NCBI GenBank assembly: GCA_026874595.1 | Contig: CM049318.1 | Coordinates: forward strand, 33,995,956-34,059,955 | Length of the DNA stretch: 64,000 nt | Reading direction: 5' to 3' | DNA from: Sipunculus nudus | Taxonomy: Eukaryota > Annelida > Sipuncula > Golfingiida > Sipunculidae | In this document: piece after piece, positions 43,130-56,489 of the stretch | Position numbering within the stretch: position 1 is the first letter of the stretch | Layout: the number at the start of each line of letters is the position of its first letter | Notes under the pieces: model-generated | Databases searched by the model: none | The model's input: only the letters and a program-made list of their open reading frames with translations | Told to the model about the DNA's origin: nothing | Translations under genes and position numbers: made by a program

Positions 43130-44215
43130 TTTTGGATTGATTTTACATGGATATTGGCCAGGAATATAACCTTAAATTGAGAGTGGACAAACTTTATTAT
43201 TGATTTTGAGAAAATGTATCACTGTTTGGATAGAAATACCTCTATAATGTTATCTCTAAGAATGTGGGATAACAAATTCCAGATATTTTGGATTGATTTT
43301 ACATGGGTATTTGCCAGAAATATTACCTTAAATTGAGAGTGGACAAACTTTCTTATTGATTTTGAGAAAATGTATCACTGTTTGGATAGAAATACCTCTA
43401 TAATGTTATCTCTAAGAATGTGGGATAACAAATTCCAGAAATTTTGAATTGATTTTACATGGATATTGGCCAGGAATATAACCTTAAATTGAGAGTGGAC
43501 AAACTTTATTATTGATTTTGAGAAAATGTATCACTGTTTGGATAGAAAAACCTCTATAATGTTATCTCTAAGAATGTGGGATAACAAATTCCAGAAATTT
43601 TGGATTGATTTTACATGGGTATTTGCCAGAAATATTACCTTAAATTGAGAGTGGACAAACTTTCTTATTGATTTTGAGAAAATGTATCACTGTTTGGATA
43701 GAAAAACCTCTATAATGTTATCTCTAAGAATGTGAGATAACAAATTCCAGAAATTTTGGATTGATTTTACATGGGTATTGGCCAGAAATATTACCATAAA
43801 TTGAGAGTGGACAAACTTTCTTATTGATTTTGAGAAAATGTATTACTGTTTGGATAGAAAACCTCTATAATGTTATCTCATAAAATGTTGGATAACAAAT
43901 TCCTGAAATTTTGGATTGATTTCACAGGGGTATTGGCCAGAAATATTACCTTAAATTGAGAGTGGACAAACTTTCTTATTGATTTTGAGAAAATGTATTA
44001 CTGTTTGAATAGAAAACCTCTATAATGTTATCTCATAGAATGTTGAATAAGAAATTCCTGAAATTTTGGATTGATTTCACAGGGGTATTGGCCAGAAATA
44101 TTACCTTAAATTTAGAGTCGACAAACCTTTCTTATTGATTTTGAGAAAATGTATTACTATTTGGATAGAAAACCTCTATAATTTTATCTCATAGAATGTG
44201 AGATAACATATTCCA
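43130..44215. repeat. Satellite-like tandem array, seven ~155-bp units
   Basis: The unit starts at TTTTGGATTGATTTTACATG and contains ATTGAGAGTGGACAAACTTT and TGAGAAAATGTATCACTGTT. Units start near 43130, 43286, 43442, 43598, 43753, 43909 and 44064. Units 1 and 3 share GGATATTGGCCAGGAATATA; units 2 and 4 share GGGTATTTGCCAGAAATATT, so the first four form two copies of a ~312-bp dimer. It lies ~290 bases past the POLR1B poly(A) signal. Confidence 0.95.
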
Positions 44216-44917
44216 TTAGGAGTCACAAAAGACTGTTTCTATATCAGAAGACAGAACAAATTAGTCATGTACATGTACTGAAACTGGAAGTATGTTACTA
44301 TTGATTTTAAGAAAATATATTACTGTTGTGAGAGAAAATTTTTGGTACTGTTATCTCATGACTGATCATGTGACTGAAGGCTTTGATAAACAACATTCAT
44401 GTGAATTGTGTTAGATAAACAAATGTGTAAAAATTTATTGTATGTTACCATGTGACAGATCTGGATGTGGTGAGCATTAAGATAAATCAGATGACTGTTA
44501 TGCATGTTCATGTGAACCTTGTTTATTTAAGACTTGCGGAAAAAAAATTGAAATTGGAGAGTCACTTTTCTGTTTGTACAAAAATGAAGTTCATTTGATC
44601 AGATTCAAGGCCATGTGACTTGGCATAAAATAAAACAACCCATCCATATTTGTAAGTTATTTTTCTGAAATTACTGAAATACCCATCCATATTTGTAGTT
44701 TATTTTCTGAAAATTCAGAAATATTTGTTTATCCTTTATGAATGTTAACCCTATTCTGTTTTACATGACAACTTGGTACTTTACCGTAAATAAGTGTTCT
44801 TGCTTGTTGCATGATCATTAGGAAGGTTCTATCTGTTTATCCAGTATGAATACCAGGTGTGTGTGGAGGTTTGCAAATCTCAATAAGCATAGAGTGTAAA
44901 GTTTGGAAAAACAACTG
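44216..44917. other. Intergenic, nothing recognised
   Basis: AT-rich; a short direct repeat CCCATCCATATTTGTA occurs twice near 44640 and 44682. No gene. Confidence 0.5.
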
Positions 44918-45262
44918 TAAGGCCAAAAAAAATAAAAGGTATGGTTCTCAGGCACCGACTGCATCAATTTTAAACCCCTGCATCAAACATTTTTATTTTT
45001 ATTTTCAATAGAAACTTACCTATTTTGAGCTGCAGCCGCTCGGATATTTCTTTCAAGAAGATAAAATCATACAATTTCCTTTGTCATTTAGTGCTTTTAC
45101 TTGTTTGCAAAAAAAATTCTGTTACTATCATGCTTTTCCCTTATTATTTGACATTTTCATGGAAACATACCAAAAAATTAAGAATAAAAAAAAACTGCCC
45201 GCCCGCATTGATTTCTAAGAAAAAATGCCTGAGAACCATACCTTTTTTTTTATTGTGGCCTA
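44918..45262. mobile_element. Palindromic MITE, GGTATGGTTCTCAGGCA family, copy 2
   Basis: Both ends are complete: TAAGGCCAAAAAAAATAAAA then GGTATGGTTCTCAGGCA at the left and TGCCTGAGAACCATACC ... GTGGCCTA at the right. About 345 bases, longer than the copy at 19643-19935, with the same order of inner motifs (CATCAA, TTTCTTTCAAGAAGATAA, GCCCGCCCGCA). Confidence 0.78.
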
Positions 45263-45713
45263 ATATATAGATTGTTTAGTAGAGCAAAATCATACAGTTA
45301 ACAAAATTTCATATTTCAAGAATTTCTCAATATAATTGTATACAAATGTGCATGGTTTACCAGGAAACATTTTCATTTAGGCAATTCTGGTTAAGATTTA
45401 GTTTTTAGGGTGTCGAATACCACAGCTAGAATATTGATGTGAGCAGATAAAAATGGAGGGATAAGTAACAGCTGTGGTCATTATAAATCTAAATATCTTG
45501 CTAGCTACAGCAGAAGTAGTTCATTGTAATCATTATTGAAATCATTTAATTATATGTTATTTCATTTGTTAAGTGGAAACACAAATATTCCTTGGTGTGT
45601 GAAATATTGGTTTTGAAGTTTGTTACATTATTAAAACCTACAGACAGTGTATATACATTTACTAAATAAATTTGATACCAAAACTATCTTTGTACCTGTA
45701 TTTATGTTGCTTA

Positions 45714-45775
45714 AAGGGGCCCAATCACCTATAAAGCATATTGAGTTAACATGAAAAATAGCTTATTCCCTTTAA
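45714..45775. mobile_element. Left-end fragment of the TTAA/AGGGGCCC element
   Basis: TTAAAGGGGCCCAATCACCT then ATAAAG matches the termini of the element at 25576-26031. No matching right end is seen. Confidence 0.5.
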
Positions 45776-45999
45776 AATAAATATTGCCTTGAAACCATTT
45801 GCTTACTCCTGTAAACAAGTGTGAAAAACAGTGAACCGGGAGTGATCACAGGTGTCAACATAAACACAGTGCATCAGGCCATATGCTGCGCAGAGCCACA
45901 ACACATACCAATGCCCTGACTGACTTTGCTAAAAAAAATGTAATATGTTCCCGCTGGCTGAAAACACCCTGTGAACACATGTGAACTGCTGCACCCTTA

Positions 46000-46881
46000 T
46001 TTAGGGTTGACCTCTGACCTTTCCTGTGTCTATCTGTGCATCTGTTTCCACACATAAACCCACATATCTTGGGACTGGTTTGAACATGCAACCAGGCTAA
46101 AATTTGGATGAGTGTAGCTCTTGGATAGCTTAATATCATACACAAAAAGTGTGGTGCCATCTACAACCATTTTTGCACAGCGTTCATCTATTCATCTGCC
46201 CCTGGTTAAAATCACTCATATCTCTGCAGTGGTTGGAATTATCTGCCTGAAATTTTGCACATGTATAAATCTTGGATAGATTTCTCATTTATATGGCAGA
46301 TGGCACCACCTACATTCACGTTTATGCTGCAGCCATCTATGCTAATTTCTCAGGACTGGTGTTATGTATCGACCTGAAATTTTGCATGTGTATAGATCAT
46401 AGCTTTTTTCTCATATATAAAACTGGTAGTGCCACCTACAACCATTTTGGCACAGAGTCCATCTGTTAATCTCCCTTCTGTTAAAATCGACCTGAAATTA
46501 TGCATGTGTAAAGATCTTCCATAACTCTTTATCATTTACAAAACTGGTGGTGCTATCTGCAACTTTTTTGCATGGTGTCCATCTGGTTGTCTGCCTAGGG
46601 TGGAAATCATTCATATCTCAGCAGTGGTTTGACTTATCCGCCTGAAATTTTGCAAGTGTTTACATCTTGGATAGATTTCTCATTTACATGACAGGTGGTA
46701 CCACCTACAGTTATGTTTATGCTACAGATCCATGCAAAAATCGCAGGACTGGTTTGATGTATTGGCCTGAAATTTTGCATGTGTATAGATCTAACATAGC
46801 TCATTATCATACACAAAACTGGTGGCGCATTTCACATGGTGTCCATCTGTTTGTTTGTCCAGGGTATAAATCACCCATATC
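46000..46881. repeat. Dispersed repeat with GGTGGYGCCACCTAC units (left part)
   Basis: Repeated modules of ATCACTCATATCTC, GCCTGAAATTTTGCATGTGT, ATAGATCT and GGTGGTGCCACCTAC at roughly 150-base half-units. It is interrupted by the hAT-like element and resumes at 48114-48520. Confidence 0.75.
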
Positions 46882-48113
46882 CAGGGTTGATAAAAATCAT
46901 GATATTTAAAATTAATCAGATTATTTTTATTTAAATCAGGTTTATTTGATTTAAATTGATTTTTATTATTTTTCTTAGACTGACTCAAATGTTTCAATTT
47001 AAATCAGCTTCAAAATTGAACCAGGTATTTAAACTGTACAATATGCCGATATGCCAAAACTGAATAAGTATATTTAAAATAGAATGCTAAAATATATGAG
47101 ATAAATATATATTTTTTTAATTTAAAAATGTGCATATACATCCACATCATATTCTTAATTTCAAGCAAACCCATATTATACCTTTTCACCTGGCTTACAA
47201 AGTTAATGAATCAGATTTAAATTCATTTATTTATAACACATCCACAAGTTCTAAAATGAATGTCAAAGTATAGAAAAGCCAAACATTATAAATTGTTCCA
47301 CAGACTCTGGAACCAAAATAAAAGCTAATTAACTTGTAATATACAGGTGTAAACAAAATATTTGAATATTTATCAACTAGGGATTGTCAAAGAGCAACAT
47401 TATTAAGGACTTGGTGCTCGTTCCTTATCACCCCCACCCCTAAAAAAAAGAGAAAATTGAACCACCATAAATATAAGCTACACTCTGTAGAATAATTGCC
47501 TTAAATTCTGATGTGGCCTAAATCAACTAAGCTTTTACCAGTCCATGTTTTGTTCATGAAGTTTTGTTTATAATTTTCTCAGCTTTTCTGTGTCTAACCT
47601 GTTCCTAAATTTTGAGTGTGAATGAATCAAAATGTTGAGCATACCTTTTTCACACAACTACTGGAAGCTACAGTATCAATCATCTGTTTACAGAATTATA
47701 TTGGCAAATTTTAACATTCTGATTTAAATCTAAATTGATTAATATTTTAAACTTTAAACTAAATCAATAGGGACTGTAGTGGTTTCCACACACTGTTGAA
47801 GCAACTGCTGCATGCAAGTGTTTATAATGCATACTGAAATGGGTACCCATGTAGCTCCAGAGAGTTGTGAAACCTGTCATCTGTGACTGCAGTAAAAAAG
47901 CATAGGATCTTAATTACCTGGCCTATTTCAACTACCTGGATGAGTTTGTATTTGTCATACAGTGAATTTTTTTCATTTTTGCGACTTAAATTTGTTCTCT
48001 CTAGAATACAAAAAAAATCAAAATTGAAAAAAAAATCATGATTTGTTTCGGCTGATTTTAATAATGATTTTAATCAATGATTTAAATCAAATGATTTTAA
48101 TCGATCAACCCTG
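46882..48113. mobile_element. Non-autonomous hAT-like element, 1.23 kb
   Basis: CAGGGTTGATAAAAATCATG at the left and GATTTTAATCGATCAACCCTG at the right are imperfect inverted termini (CAGGGTTGAT core). The body is full of ATTTAAATC/GATTTTAATC words and has no transposase ORF. It splits a repeat that reads continuously from 46880 to 48114. CAGGG termini suggest hAT; I could not see an 8-base duplication. Confidence 0.7.
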
Positions 48114-48520
48114 CAGTGGTTGGACTTAATTTGGCATGTGTATACATATTTGATAGATTTTTCGTTGAGTTGGCAGGTGGCGCCACCTATATACATTATT
48201 TACACAACAGACATCCATGCTTAATATTTCATGACTGTTTTGACAAATTGGTATGAAATTTTGCATGAGTATTACTATAGATCTAACAAAGTTCTACAGC
48301 TTATACAAATTTGGTGGCCCAACCAATACCATTTCTGTGTGGTGTCCATCTGTTCATCTGCCTAGGGTGAAAATCACTCATATCTCAGCAGTGGTTTGAC
48401 TTATCCACCTGAAACTTTGAATGTATAAACATCTTAGGTAACTTCCTCGTTCAAATGACAGGTGGTGCCACCTGGAGTCATTATTACATGGCAGACATAC
48501 ATGCTAATATGCTAAACATT
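48114..48520. repeat. Dispersed repeat with GGTGGYGCCACCTAC units (right part)
   Basis: It continues the modules of 46000-46881: CAGTGGTTGGACTTA, AATTTTGCATGAGTATTA, GGTGGCGCCACCTAT (~48177) and GGTGGTGCCACCTGG (~48464). Confidence 0.7.
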
Positions 48521-49789
48521 TCACTCTATTTCCGCTAACCACTCAATCCAAGCCTCGCTTCACCCATACCACTCCGATTTCAGGGGATACACGTAGTCGT
48601 TTGTCGGCTACTCGTATTCTAGCTTATGCATATGATCTGATTTTCCAATTTAAAGTCTATTAAGTGACCTGTATGCACTTATAATAAGTTTTTAATGCTT
48701 TTTGCTTAAATCGGAAAATATTAAGTCAGTCGTGGCTTCATATTGTTACATTTCTGACATTCTTTAAAAGACAATCCTTTCACGTCATTGGAGAGAAATG
48801 CTCTGGTCATAGGTGCAGGTGAAAACGTATTTCTTTACCAGTGAGAACTGTATAAATATGACCTTTCAGACACAATTTAACAGTGTTCATACAAATATAA
48901 AAATCAAATTTCCACTTTTTTACTGGCACCTTTCAAATATATGGCTATTTTTTTATTCATTAGTACTTCCTTTTCCAGGTTTTAATTATTATGATAAAAT
49001 CAAATGGAGTCATGCATGACTGATAAATAAAATTTGGACAGGTTGACCAAATACAATCTCTTCATTTGTGTATTATACTGTACTATGCACGTCATAATAG
49101 TAATTGCCTCTTCGTTCATCCCTGTTTTTGTGTTATTTTTACGACAGAACTAACGCAATCTTTAACAGAATCTGATGAAATTATAAGGGCAATTCCGAAA
49201 GGGTGGCCCGATTTAATCGGACTCAGTATTATATTATTAGGCCCTGCCATATATAATATTGAGTCCGATTAAATCGGGGTACCGAAAGGGCTAATGAAGA
49301 AAAGGTAAGATTTTGGCGTGAGTCTGGCACATGATTCAGATCCAGAAATTATATTCTGAAATAAAGTTTGACAATTTGTTAAGGATTTCCCTGTATTATT
49401 ATTGGATAAGGTTGGGCGCAGTTTTACAAGCAAGTGCGCCACCTGTTGAACTAGTTGGAAACTTATTTTCGAGTAGCCACAATTTGCAGATTGGTACCCT
49501 GCTCAAAATGGTTTATAAAAGAATCTGTCGAACAGTTTAAACCTAATTTTCTTCGAAATTTAGTAATTTTTTTAATTTAATAAGTATGATCTGAATTATA
49601 TATGTCGGAAATATGAAATTATAGTTTAGTTTTAAATAACACAGTAATCTAAAATACATTATAGATTATGGAACCGGTCATCATGAAATCTCGTTATCGC
49701 GAGGTGTTACGTTATATCCCAGGTAAACAAACTGTCAACAACCTGTCAAAACCGAGACCCACGCCTGCTGTGGACACTAATTCTTAAAA
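48521..49789. promoter_or_regulatory. Upstream region of the CERK/CERKL-like gene
   Basis: It must contain the promoter and 5' UTR if 49790 is the true start. I see no TATA box I would defend. Features are a strong hairpin at 49208-49277 and a small palindrome CTCG-TTAT-CGCGAG near 49690. Confidence 0.4.
49208..49277. repeat. Long hairpin with nested palindromes
   Basis: CCGATTTAATCGGACTCAGT then ATTATAT (49208-49234) pairs with ATATAATATTGAGTCCGATT then AAATCGG across a ~15-base loop, with one mismatch. Each arm also contains a self-palindrome, CCGATT-T-AATCGG. Outside the arms, CCGAAAGGG occurs on both sides in direct orientation. Confidence 0.85.
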
Positions 49790-49985
49790 ATGGACGAATA
49801 TACGTACGATGACGATGGAATTCCGACACTCAGGGACGATACCAGCGTCTCCTCCAAGGCGTCCAAGCCAGAAACTGTTGTTAATTACTCCGGGATATTC
49901 CAAATTGACAACAAGAGTTACGACGTTGAACTGTTTGACGACCGAATTCAATGGAAATCGATGACTGGAGGAAAGATAATTAAAG
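49790..49985 (+). CDS. CERKL: CERK/CERKL-like exon 1 (start codon, PH-like domain start)
   Basis: Sixty-five codons plus one base from ATG at 49790, beginning MDEYTYDDDGIPTLRDDTSV. The acidic leader is followed by NYSGIFQIDNKSYDVELF, which matches GIFEIGxxSxDVxL of CERKL. There is no upstream in-frame ATG before a stop in the immediate leader. The donor is gtaggt. Confidence 0.85.
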
Positions 49986-52900
49986 GTAGGTGGCCAGTAA
50001 GGGTATAAAACCAGATTCTGTAGAATAAAGTGATTCTTTCTTTAGTCCATTCTTTCTTTACTGTAACACTCGTTCAGAGTCACATTCTGAGCTACTTTTA
50101 ATTTTTATTAAATTATATAGCGAATACTGCTAGCTATAGGCATAGACACAAAATCTTTTACCAGGAAAAAAATATAGCCCATAGCTTTCGTGCTCTCTCC
50201 TTGTGCTTCGGTTCCCTCTGCTGAGAGAGCCCTAGTATGAGGTGTTTGAAAACTGGAGACATGCCACTGGACAATAAAACAATAATCTCCCAGCTAAAAA
50301 TGTGTCATACATAAGAATACAAACATATTTGTATCATATGGTAACACAACATACCACTTTAAAATTGTCATGTCCATTAAACAGTTGAATCAGGTAGGTC
50401 TAGATCTCAAGCGGTAAAAACAAGCATGTCTGGAGGGGATTTCTTTGGGGTTCCCCAACATAAAACGTCATACCAGTTTTTAACCTCCAGCGCAGAGTCA
50501 AGATATGTTGTGTTTATCCTTAGCATTCATGATAAATTTCTGTACAGAGAATGATCATCATCACTCGCAGCATCACACACGCCACCTGGCGATTGTCCCC
50601 AACTTTAGGAACAACTGTCAGGTCCAGTGAAGGTAAACTTTTAAAGTGAGTACTGTTTAGGCACTAAAGCAGGGGTTACAACAAAATTTCTTTGCCCCCG
50701 AATACGTAAGCTTCCCTGTTACAAACACAATATTGGAATTTATAGGAATTTTTGCCCAGTACAGGATTTATGTTCTCCAATTTACATGAAGCTTCGTATG
50801 CGGCAGGTTTCCATGGAATGAAAACATACGCTGCATTATAACATGCAGTTAGAAAAAAAACTGATGACTAAGACCATTACCCATAGGCACTAATTCTATA
50901 GTCCCTTCAATTATATTATTATGCTCCCAAGGGCCCCGTCGGTGTGCTCTCAGTTTAAATAAAATGTAACAATACTGGTTCTAGGGTGGTCATCGCTGGG
51001 CTAGAATCCATATACAGTCTACTCCCGTTTATTTGCCATTTTCGGGGTTGAGAAAAAAAGTTGGTGGCACATCATCGAGTGTGTCGGTGTAATGTGGAAA
51101 TGTTAGTTGGCTTTAATGACAATTAAGTAATGGTGCTACAAGTACATGTATATGAATGAATTCACAACACATATGAACAAAACAGTATATATATATAAAT
51201 GTGTTTGTATCATGATTCATGAATACACTAGAATCAATTCAGTATGTGATTGATACCATACATGTTGTATAACATTTTTACTTCTAAGAACATATTTACA
51301 TAGAATGTATTAACATGGGGAAAAATAAGTGCATTGCACTCGCAACATAAATTTAACCTGGTGTTTTGCACTCAAAACATGTAAAAGGTCCATGGTGACA
51401 TCATATCTACCTTACCTAATTGTATGAAAGTTGTAAACCGGCTGCTTAATGCCAGGTCAGAAATGTCTGCTTTGTCCTACATGGCTTGTTGTATTTTTCC
51501 CAAGCACATACTAACCCAGTTTGAAAATGACGAAATACCCATTCAAAATGGCAAAGTTTATGGTAAATGCTGATAATCATGTCTTTCACCCGGTTTTGTT
51601 TTTAGCATACAAGTTTCAAAGTCATGACAAATATGTCAGATCCATGGTTTTCTAGGGGAGTTAAATAAAATTAGACACCTTTGATAGGTATGTTTAATTC
51701 TCACTAAAATTATAGAATGATCTTTTAACAGATCATGTTAGGAAAGCAGACGTTGATTCCGAACATGCTCCAATAATAGGTCATATTTCATTTCCACTTT
51801 TTTTCCCCCTTCATCAAATTTTTATGACATTAAGTCTATTTTATCATTGCCATGTTCCCATAGCCCAGCAAGGACCACCCTGCAGCCATTTTTTTAAACT
51901 GACAGCACACCTGCCCGGCATCCCACATACATCCTGTGTGCTTGAAGTGTAAGGAAAATGTAACAGCATTTGATGTAGGGCTCAGACAGCATCATAATTA
52001 GTATATGATGAATTGATGATTCATTTAATCAGAAACCCTGAATATCAAGGCAAGTTTTTTTTTATTAGAATAAAGATTTAAGTACAGCCATAGCTGCCCA
52101 GTTCCCCAAGTGAGGTTCAGTTTAACTAAATATTGGTAGACTTATCCTTATAAAAAAATAAATACTGAATGTAGCCCTGGATTCTCAATGTTATGGTTTT
52201 TATTATCAGATCCGCAAAAGAAGAAAGGAAGAGGAATATTGAAACGGATGCTGAGTGGGTCAAAATCGATGCGTTTTGCTGCGGATGCTGCCACACTGAC
52301 AGATACTGGAGACATGTGTATATATATGAAAGATATATTTGCAGTAAGACTTAAAAAATCCAAAGTGGCAGGTTCAAGATCAGGATCAGATGGAGTTTGC
52401 ATTGGAGTCGAAATCAATACATATGAACGTAAGGATGGCAATAAACTAAGGGAGAATATTGTTTTACTGGGGCATCCAAGCGCAGATATCTGTACACGAT
52501 GGACAGAGAGGATAAAGGAAATACTCAAAGGTAGCTCACTTAATATAAATACCATGATTGGCTTTTTGTTCACAAGAGTTTAAATTATGCCATATTTGCA
52601 AAAGAGAAATTATCATGAGATTGGAACCATCATGAATAAGACATCAAATTTATATTGATGAACATTTATTTATACTCTGGCCTCAGAGGCATATTATATA
52701 CATTAATTATCCATATTTGTCGAGTCAAATGTTGAAAAGTCAAAGACCGCATTTTACAAATAGTAAGAGATGTTTATGTTAGCCGTAAAATCAAGTATTT
52801 TATATCATGATGGCTGATATACACAGATAAAAAAATATATAAAGTGTTTCTTCAGAAGAAACGATGCATTTTTTTCATTATTTTCCCACTCATAAGATAT

Positions 52901-55900
52901 TGTATCATTTGTTTTATGTCTTACTCCAGATATATCACGTCCCAGGAAACTGAAAGTGTTTCTACAGGCTTACGCCGGCAAGAAGAATGCTCGGTACCAC
53001 TACAACATGAAGGTGTTACCACTCTTTGAGACTGCAGGTGTTGAAAGCTCAATGACAAGTAAGTCAGCTTATATATAATTATTTCTGCAAGCTGTTGAGC
53101 TACAGAAGTGGCCAACCTAGTTAACCATACCTCTGAATACATGACACAGTAGGCAGTTTTGTGGGAATGAAAAGCTTACTTGGATTCATGACACAAGTCA
53201 TATGGAAAACTGCACTGCAACAGCCATCCATCTTTTTGCATCAATGTCATTGTAAAAAAGCCTGTAAACTTAATATCAGGCTATGACTGAAAAAATGATC
53301 ACAAATGAATACATAGAAATACACCAACCAATTGGTAAATCCAATGTCTATTGTAACCGTTGTCATTTCTTGTTCTTGAGCCCTCACCTGATTTTGCTTT
53401 TATTCAAATAATTAGCCTGGGAGACTTGCTTGTATATGGGCAGAAAATCAACAAACATGCAGGGGGATTTGACCTCTTAGAAATATAACAGAATTTTTTT
53501 CCAACTTGTTGAGTATTGTTAGAAAGTACACTTATAAACATACGTGATGGTCAGCTTGCCTGGTTATAATAACAGACAATGTGCCTGTAAGCCCAGCTGC
53601 AGCCTGCCCCCCAAATTGGATTTTTAATTATTTGAAGATATTGAGGTGGCAGTTTAATCTATGGGTTTCAGTTCAGTTCAAGTATAAGCAGATGTGCACA
53701 CCATTTTTCACAGTACTTTTTCATTTTCGTCTGCTTGTCAAACATTTTCCCAAGCTTGATAGACCTCTTATTTCATTGGTTCAACCTTCCACTGAATTTC
53801 AGCTTATATTTTCAAACCGTGATACTAAGTCAAATCTTGTATCAGTATTACATATTTTCTTGTATCAATACAGTGACATTATCTGATCAACTGATGGAAT
53901 GTGATGTTTGAAATTTGATAATAGTCTCTCAGCACAATACAAGGCATGCTGGGTGAAAAATCTCTTGTTAGAAATGGGATGAATGGCATTTGTTTGGTAA
54001 CTGCAATATTATTTTTTTTTTAATTAATTTATAATAGGAAGCTTAGTTATATTTCTGTGAACTTTGAAGAAATTTCTGTTGAATTTAAAGTATATAATAT
54101 CCTGATGTCTTAATATGTATCATGTATCAAACCATGAGGAAAGTGTTGCATTTCATATATTATATTGTGAAATAATGTATTGTTACAACTCTAATCTATA
54201 CACATCTGTGTTATATATTTCAGTGATCCAGCACAATGAACACATCAAACAGGAAATGGCCCACCTGGACCTGTCTGAATATGACTGGTAAATATATTTA
54301 TCTTATAAAGTAACACATCAATAAATTAAACATTCTAAGTCACTTAAATTTGTTTAGAGGTTCACATGTAAATTTATTCAACATTCTAAATCACTTTAAT
54401 TTGTCTTGGGGTTCACATGTAAATTTTTAACATTGTAAATTATTGTGCTTTTTAAAACCATCCAACCTATATTTTTATGTTAAAATTTGCATGCTGAATA
54501 TTGAAAAGCTTTCTTCTTCTCACAAGCTGAACCTGAAAATCTCAGACAGCTCAAACTATTTATTGTTTCTAATATATAGGAATTGTGACATTGTTCAAAT
54601 TTGTGACTCTCTGAGATGGTAGACCTCAGTACATTCTGTTTTGTCCATGTAATTTGTTTACCATGCACACCATGACAGGTGCTTCTTTTACTTTGAACAG
54701 TGCTGACTTCAGGTAAATTTTAATGAACTTTGCATATACTGAAGAATAATGACATGCCCCATACGCACAAAGTCATATATACAGAGTAATAATACTGGTA
54801 TATGTTTTGTACATGTATTAAATAAGTATGCATTAATAACTCATACAAATGTCAAGTCTTACTATGCAAAGACAAATAGCATTCCACCCTTTCCATGGAA
54901 TCCTTGTATTGTTAGATTTAATTCATATTAATCAAGATCTTTCTGTTGTTTGAAAAAAATGATGCCAGTCCTTTACCTGAAAGGGGTCCTTTCCTTTATA
55001 TGTTGTGTTTTAAGTAAAGATAATTTCTTGAACCTATTGTATGAATGAGCACAAAAAATGCCAATCGTACAGTGCACAGGATGTCAGTTTTGTTAATATC
55101 AACATGCTGATTATGTGAGGGGCCAGCTAGAATTGCCACTGATCATAATCTGAAAATTTCAAAGGATATCTGACATCAAATAAAAAAAAAAAGAGGTTTG
55201 CAAATGACTAAAGATGGTGTTGCTTCACATGTTCTCACGAGCAATATCTAGGTAACTTTTGCATGTGAAAAGTAATGTAAATAGGTGACACCTTTTTAAA
55301 AAGCTAGCTTTGTGTAGGTTCTTGTACACAAGGTTTCAGGTACTTGGCCCCCTTCCTCAGATGTGAATCCTCATTTCAAAACTTTTACTTAACATGTAAA
55401 CAACATGTGCAATCAACCACCTTCTTGACTTTGTTTCTCAATGGCAGTTTGTCAACACATTGGGCATGTGTACCAACTGTTTATTGATAAGTTGTAGGTA
55501 AACACTTACAGCTATGTAATTTTCTGGCAAGGGATCAGTATGCTTTGTCTTATTTTATATACCTGCCACAGGTGTACCAATTATTAATTTATTAATTAAG
55601 AAAATGAAGGTAAACAGCTATGTAAATTCCTTACAAGGGATCAATTAAATATACCTTGTCTTATTTTATATACTAATCAGAGTAAGCCAGAAATCCCATA
55701 TATTCGTCAAATAAGGCAGATGAATAGCTGGTTTTCAAGAGCCTCTTGACATTTGCATGCAAAAGTGAATTTATTTGAAAGTTTATGGTTATATGGTAAT
55801 TAACAAGATTATATCTTTATGCTGTGTCATAGAGTAAATGTATTGCAGTGTGAAAACCAGTTAATTAATAGTTCATGTATTTTGAATTTACACAATGTGG

Positions 55901-56454
55901 AGTGCAATGAACTAAACTTGAATACTGAATTTTATCCATGTATTTTTGGGAAATATAGAACTTACATAAAATAATTGATTAAAATCAATCATCTGTCCTA
56001 TTTCCTTTCAGTCATCAAACATGGTTGTACAGCCAGTTCCTACCACTTATTTTTTTAATCAGCACAATTATAGTCAATTCATGTTTCTTAACAGAACATG
56101 CCATGGAGTGCAATGAACTATATTAGCCATAATTTGTTTATTATGACTTATCTCCCAAACCCCACATCCCCATCCCCCCATATTGGGAGACATGTTTTTT
56201 TCAGTGCCATCATCTGTCGTCTGTAGGATATCTTGTGAACGCAATAACTTTTGAAGGGCTGCATTTTTTCCTCCAAAATTTTAAACACTCAATGTTCCTA
56301 CAAAAATGTCGCACAAGTTTGAAACTGGTTGACCTTGACCTTCACCTTAAAGTCAAATCTGCCGAAATGTAAAATTCTTGTGATACCCATAACGTTTGAA
56401 GTTTTTCACATTTTGTCCTCAAATTTAGTACACCAATTGTTCCTACCTTGTTCT

Positions 56455-56489
<35 letters not shown>

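Noticed and set aside
45855-46160. 101-codon minus-strand ORF
   Set aside because: It lies in a dispersed repeat with many copies of the same words and shows no recognisable protein.
46882-48113. Claiming an 8-bp target duplication for the CAGGGTTGAT element
   Set aside because: The eight bases on each side do not match; only the inverted termini and the split repeat support it.
52148-52573. 141-codon minus-strand ORF
   Set aside because: It is antisense to CERK/CERKL-like exon 2, which has family motifs and correct splice phases on the + strand.
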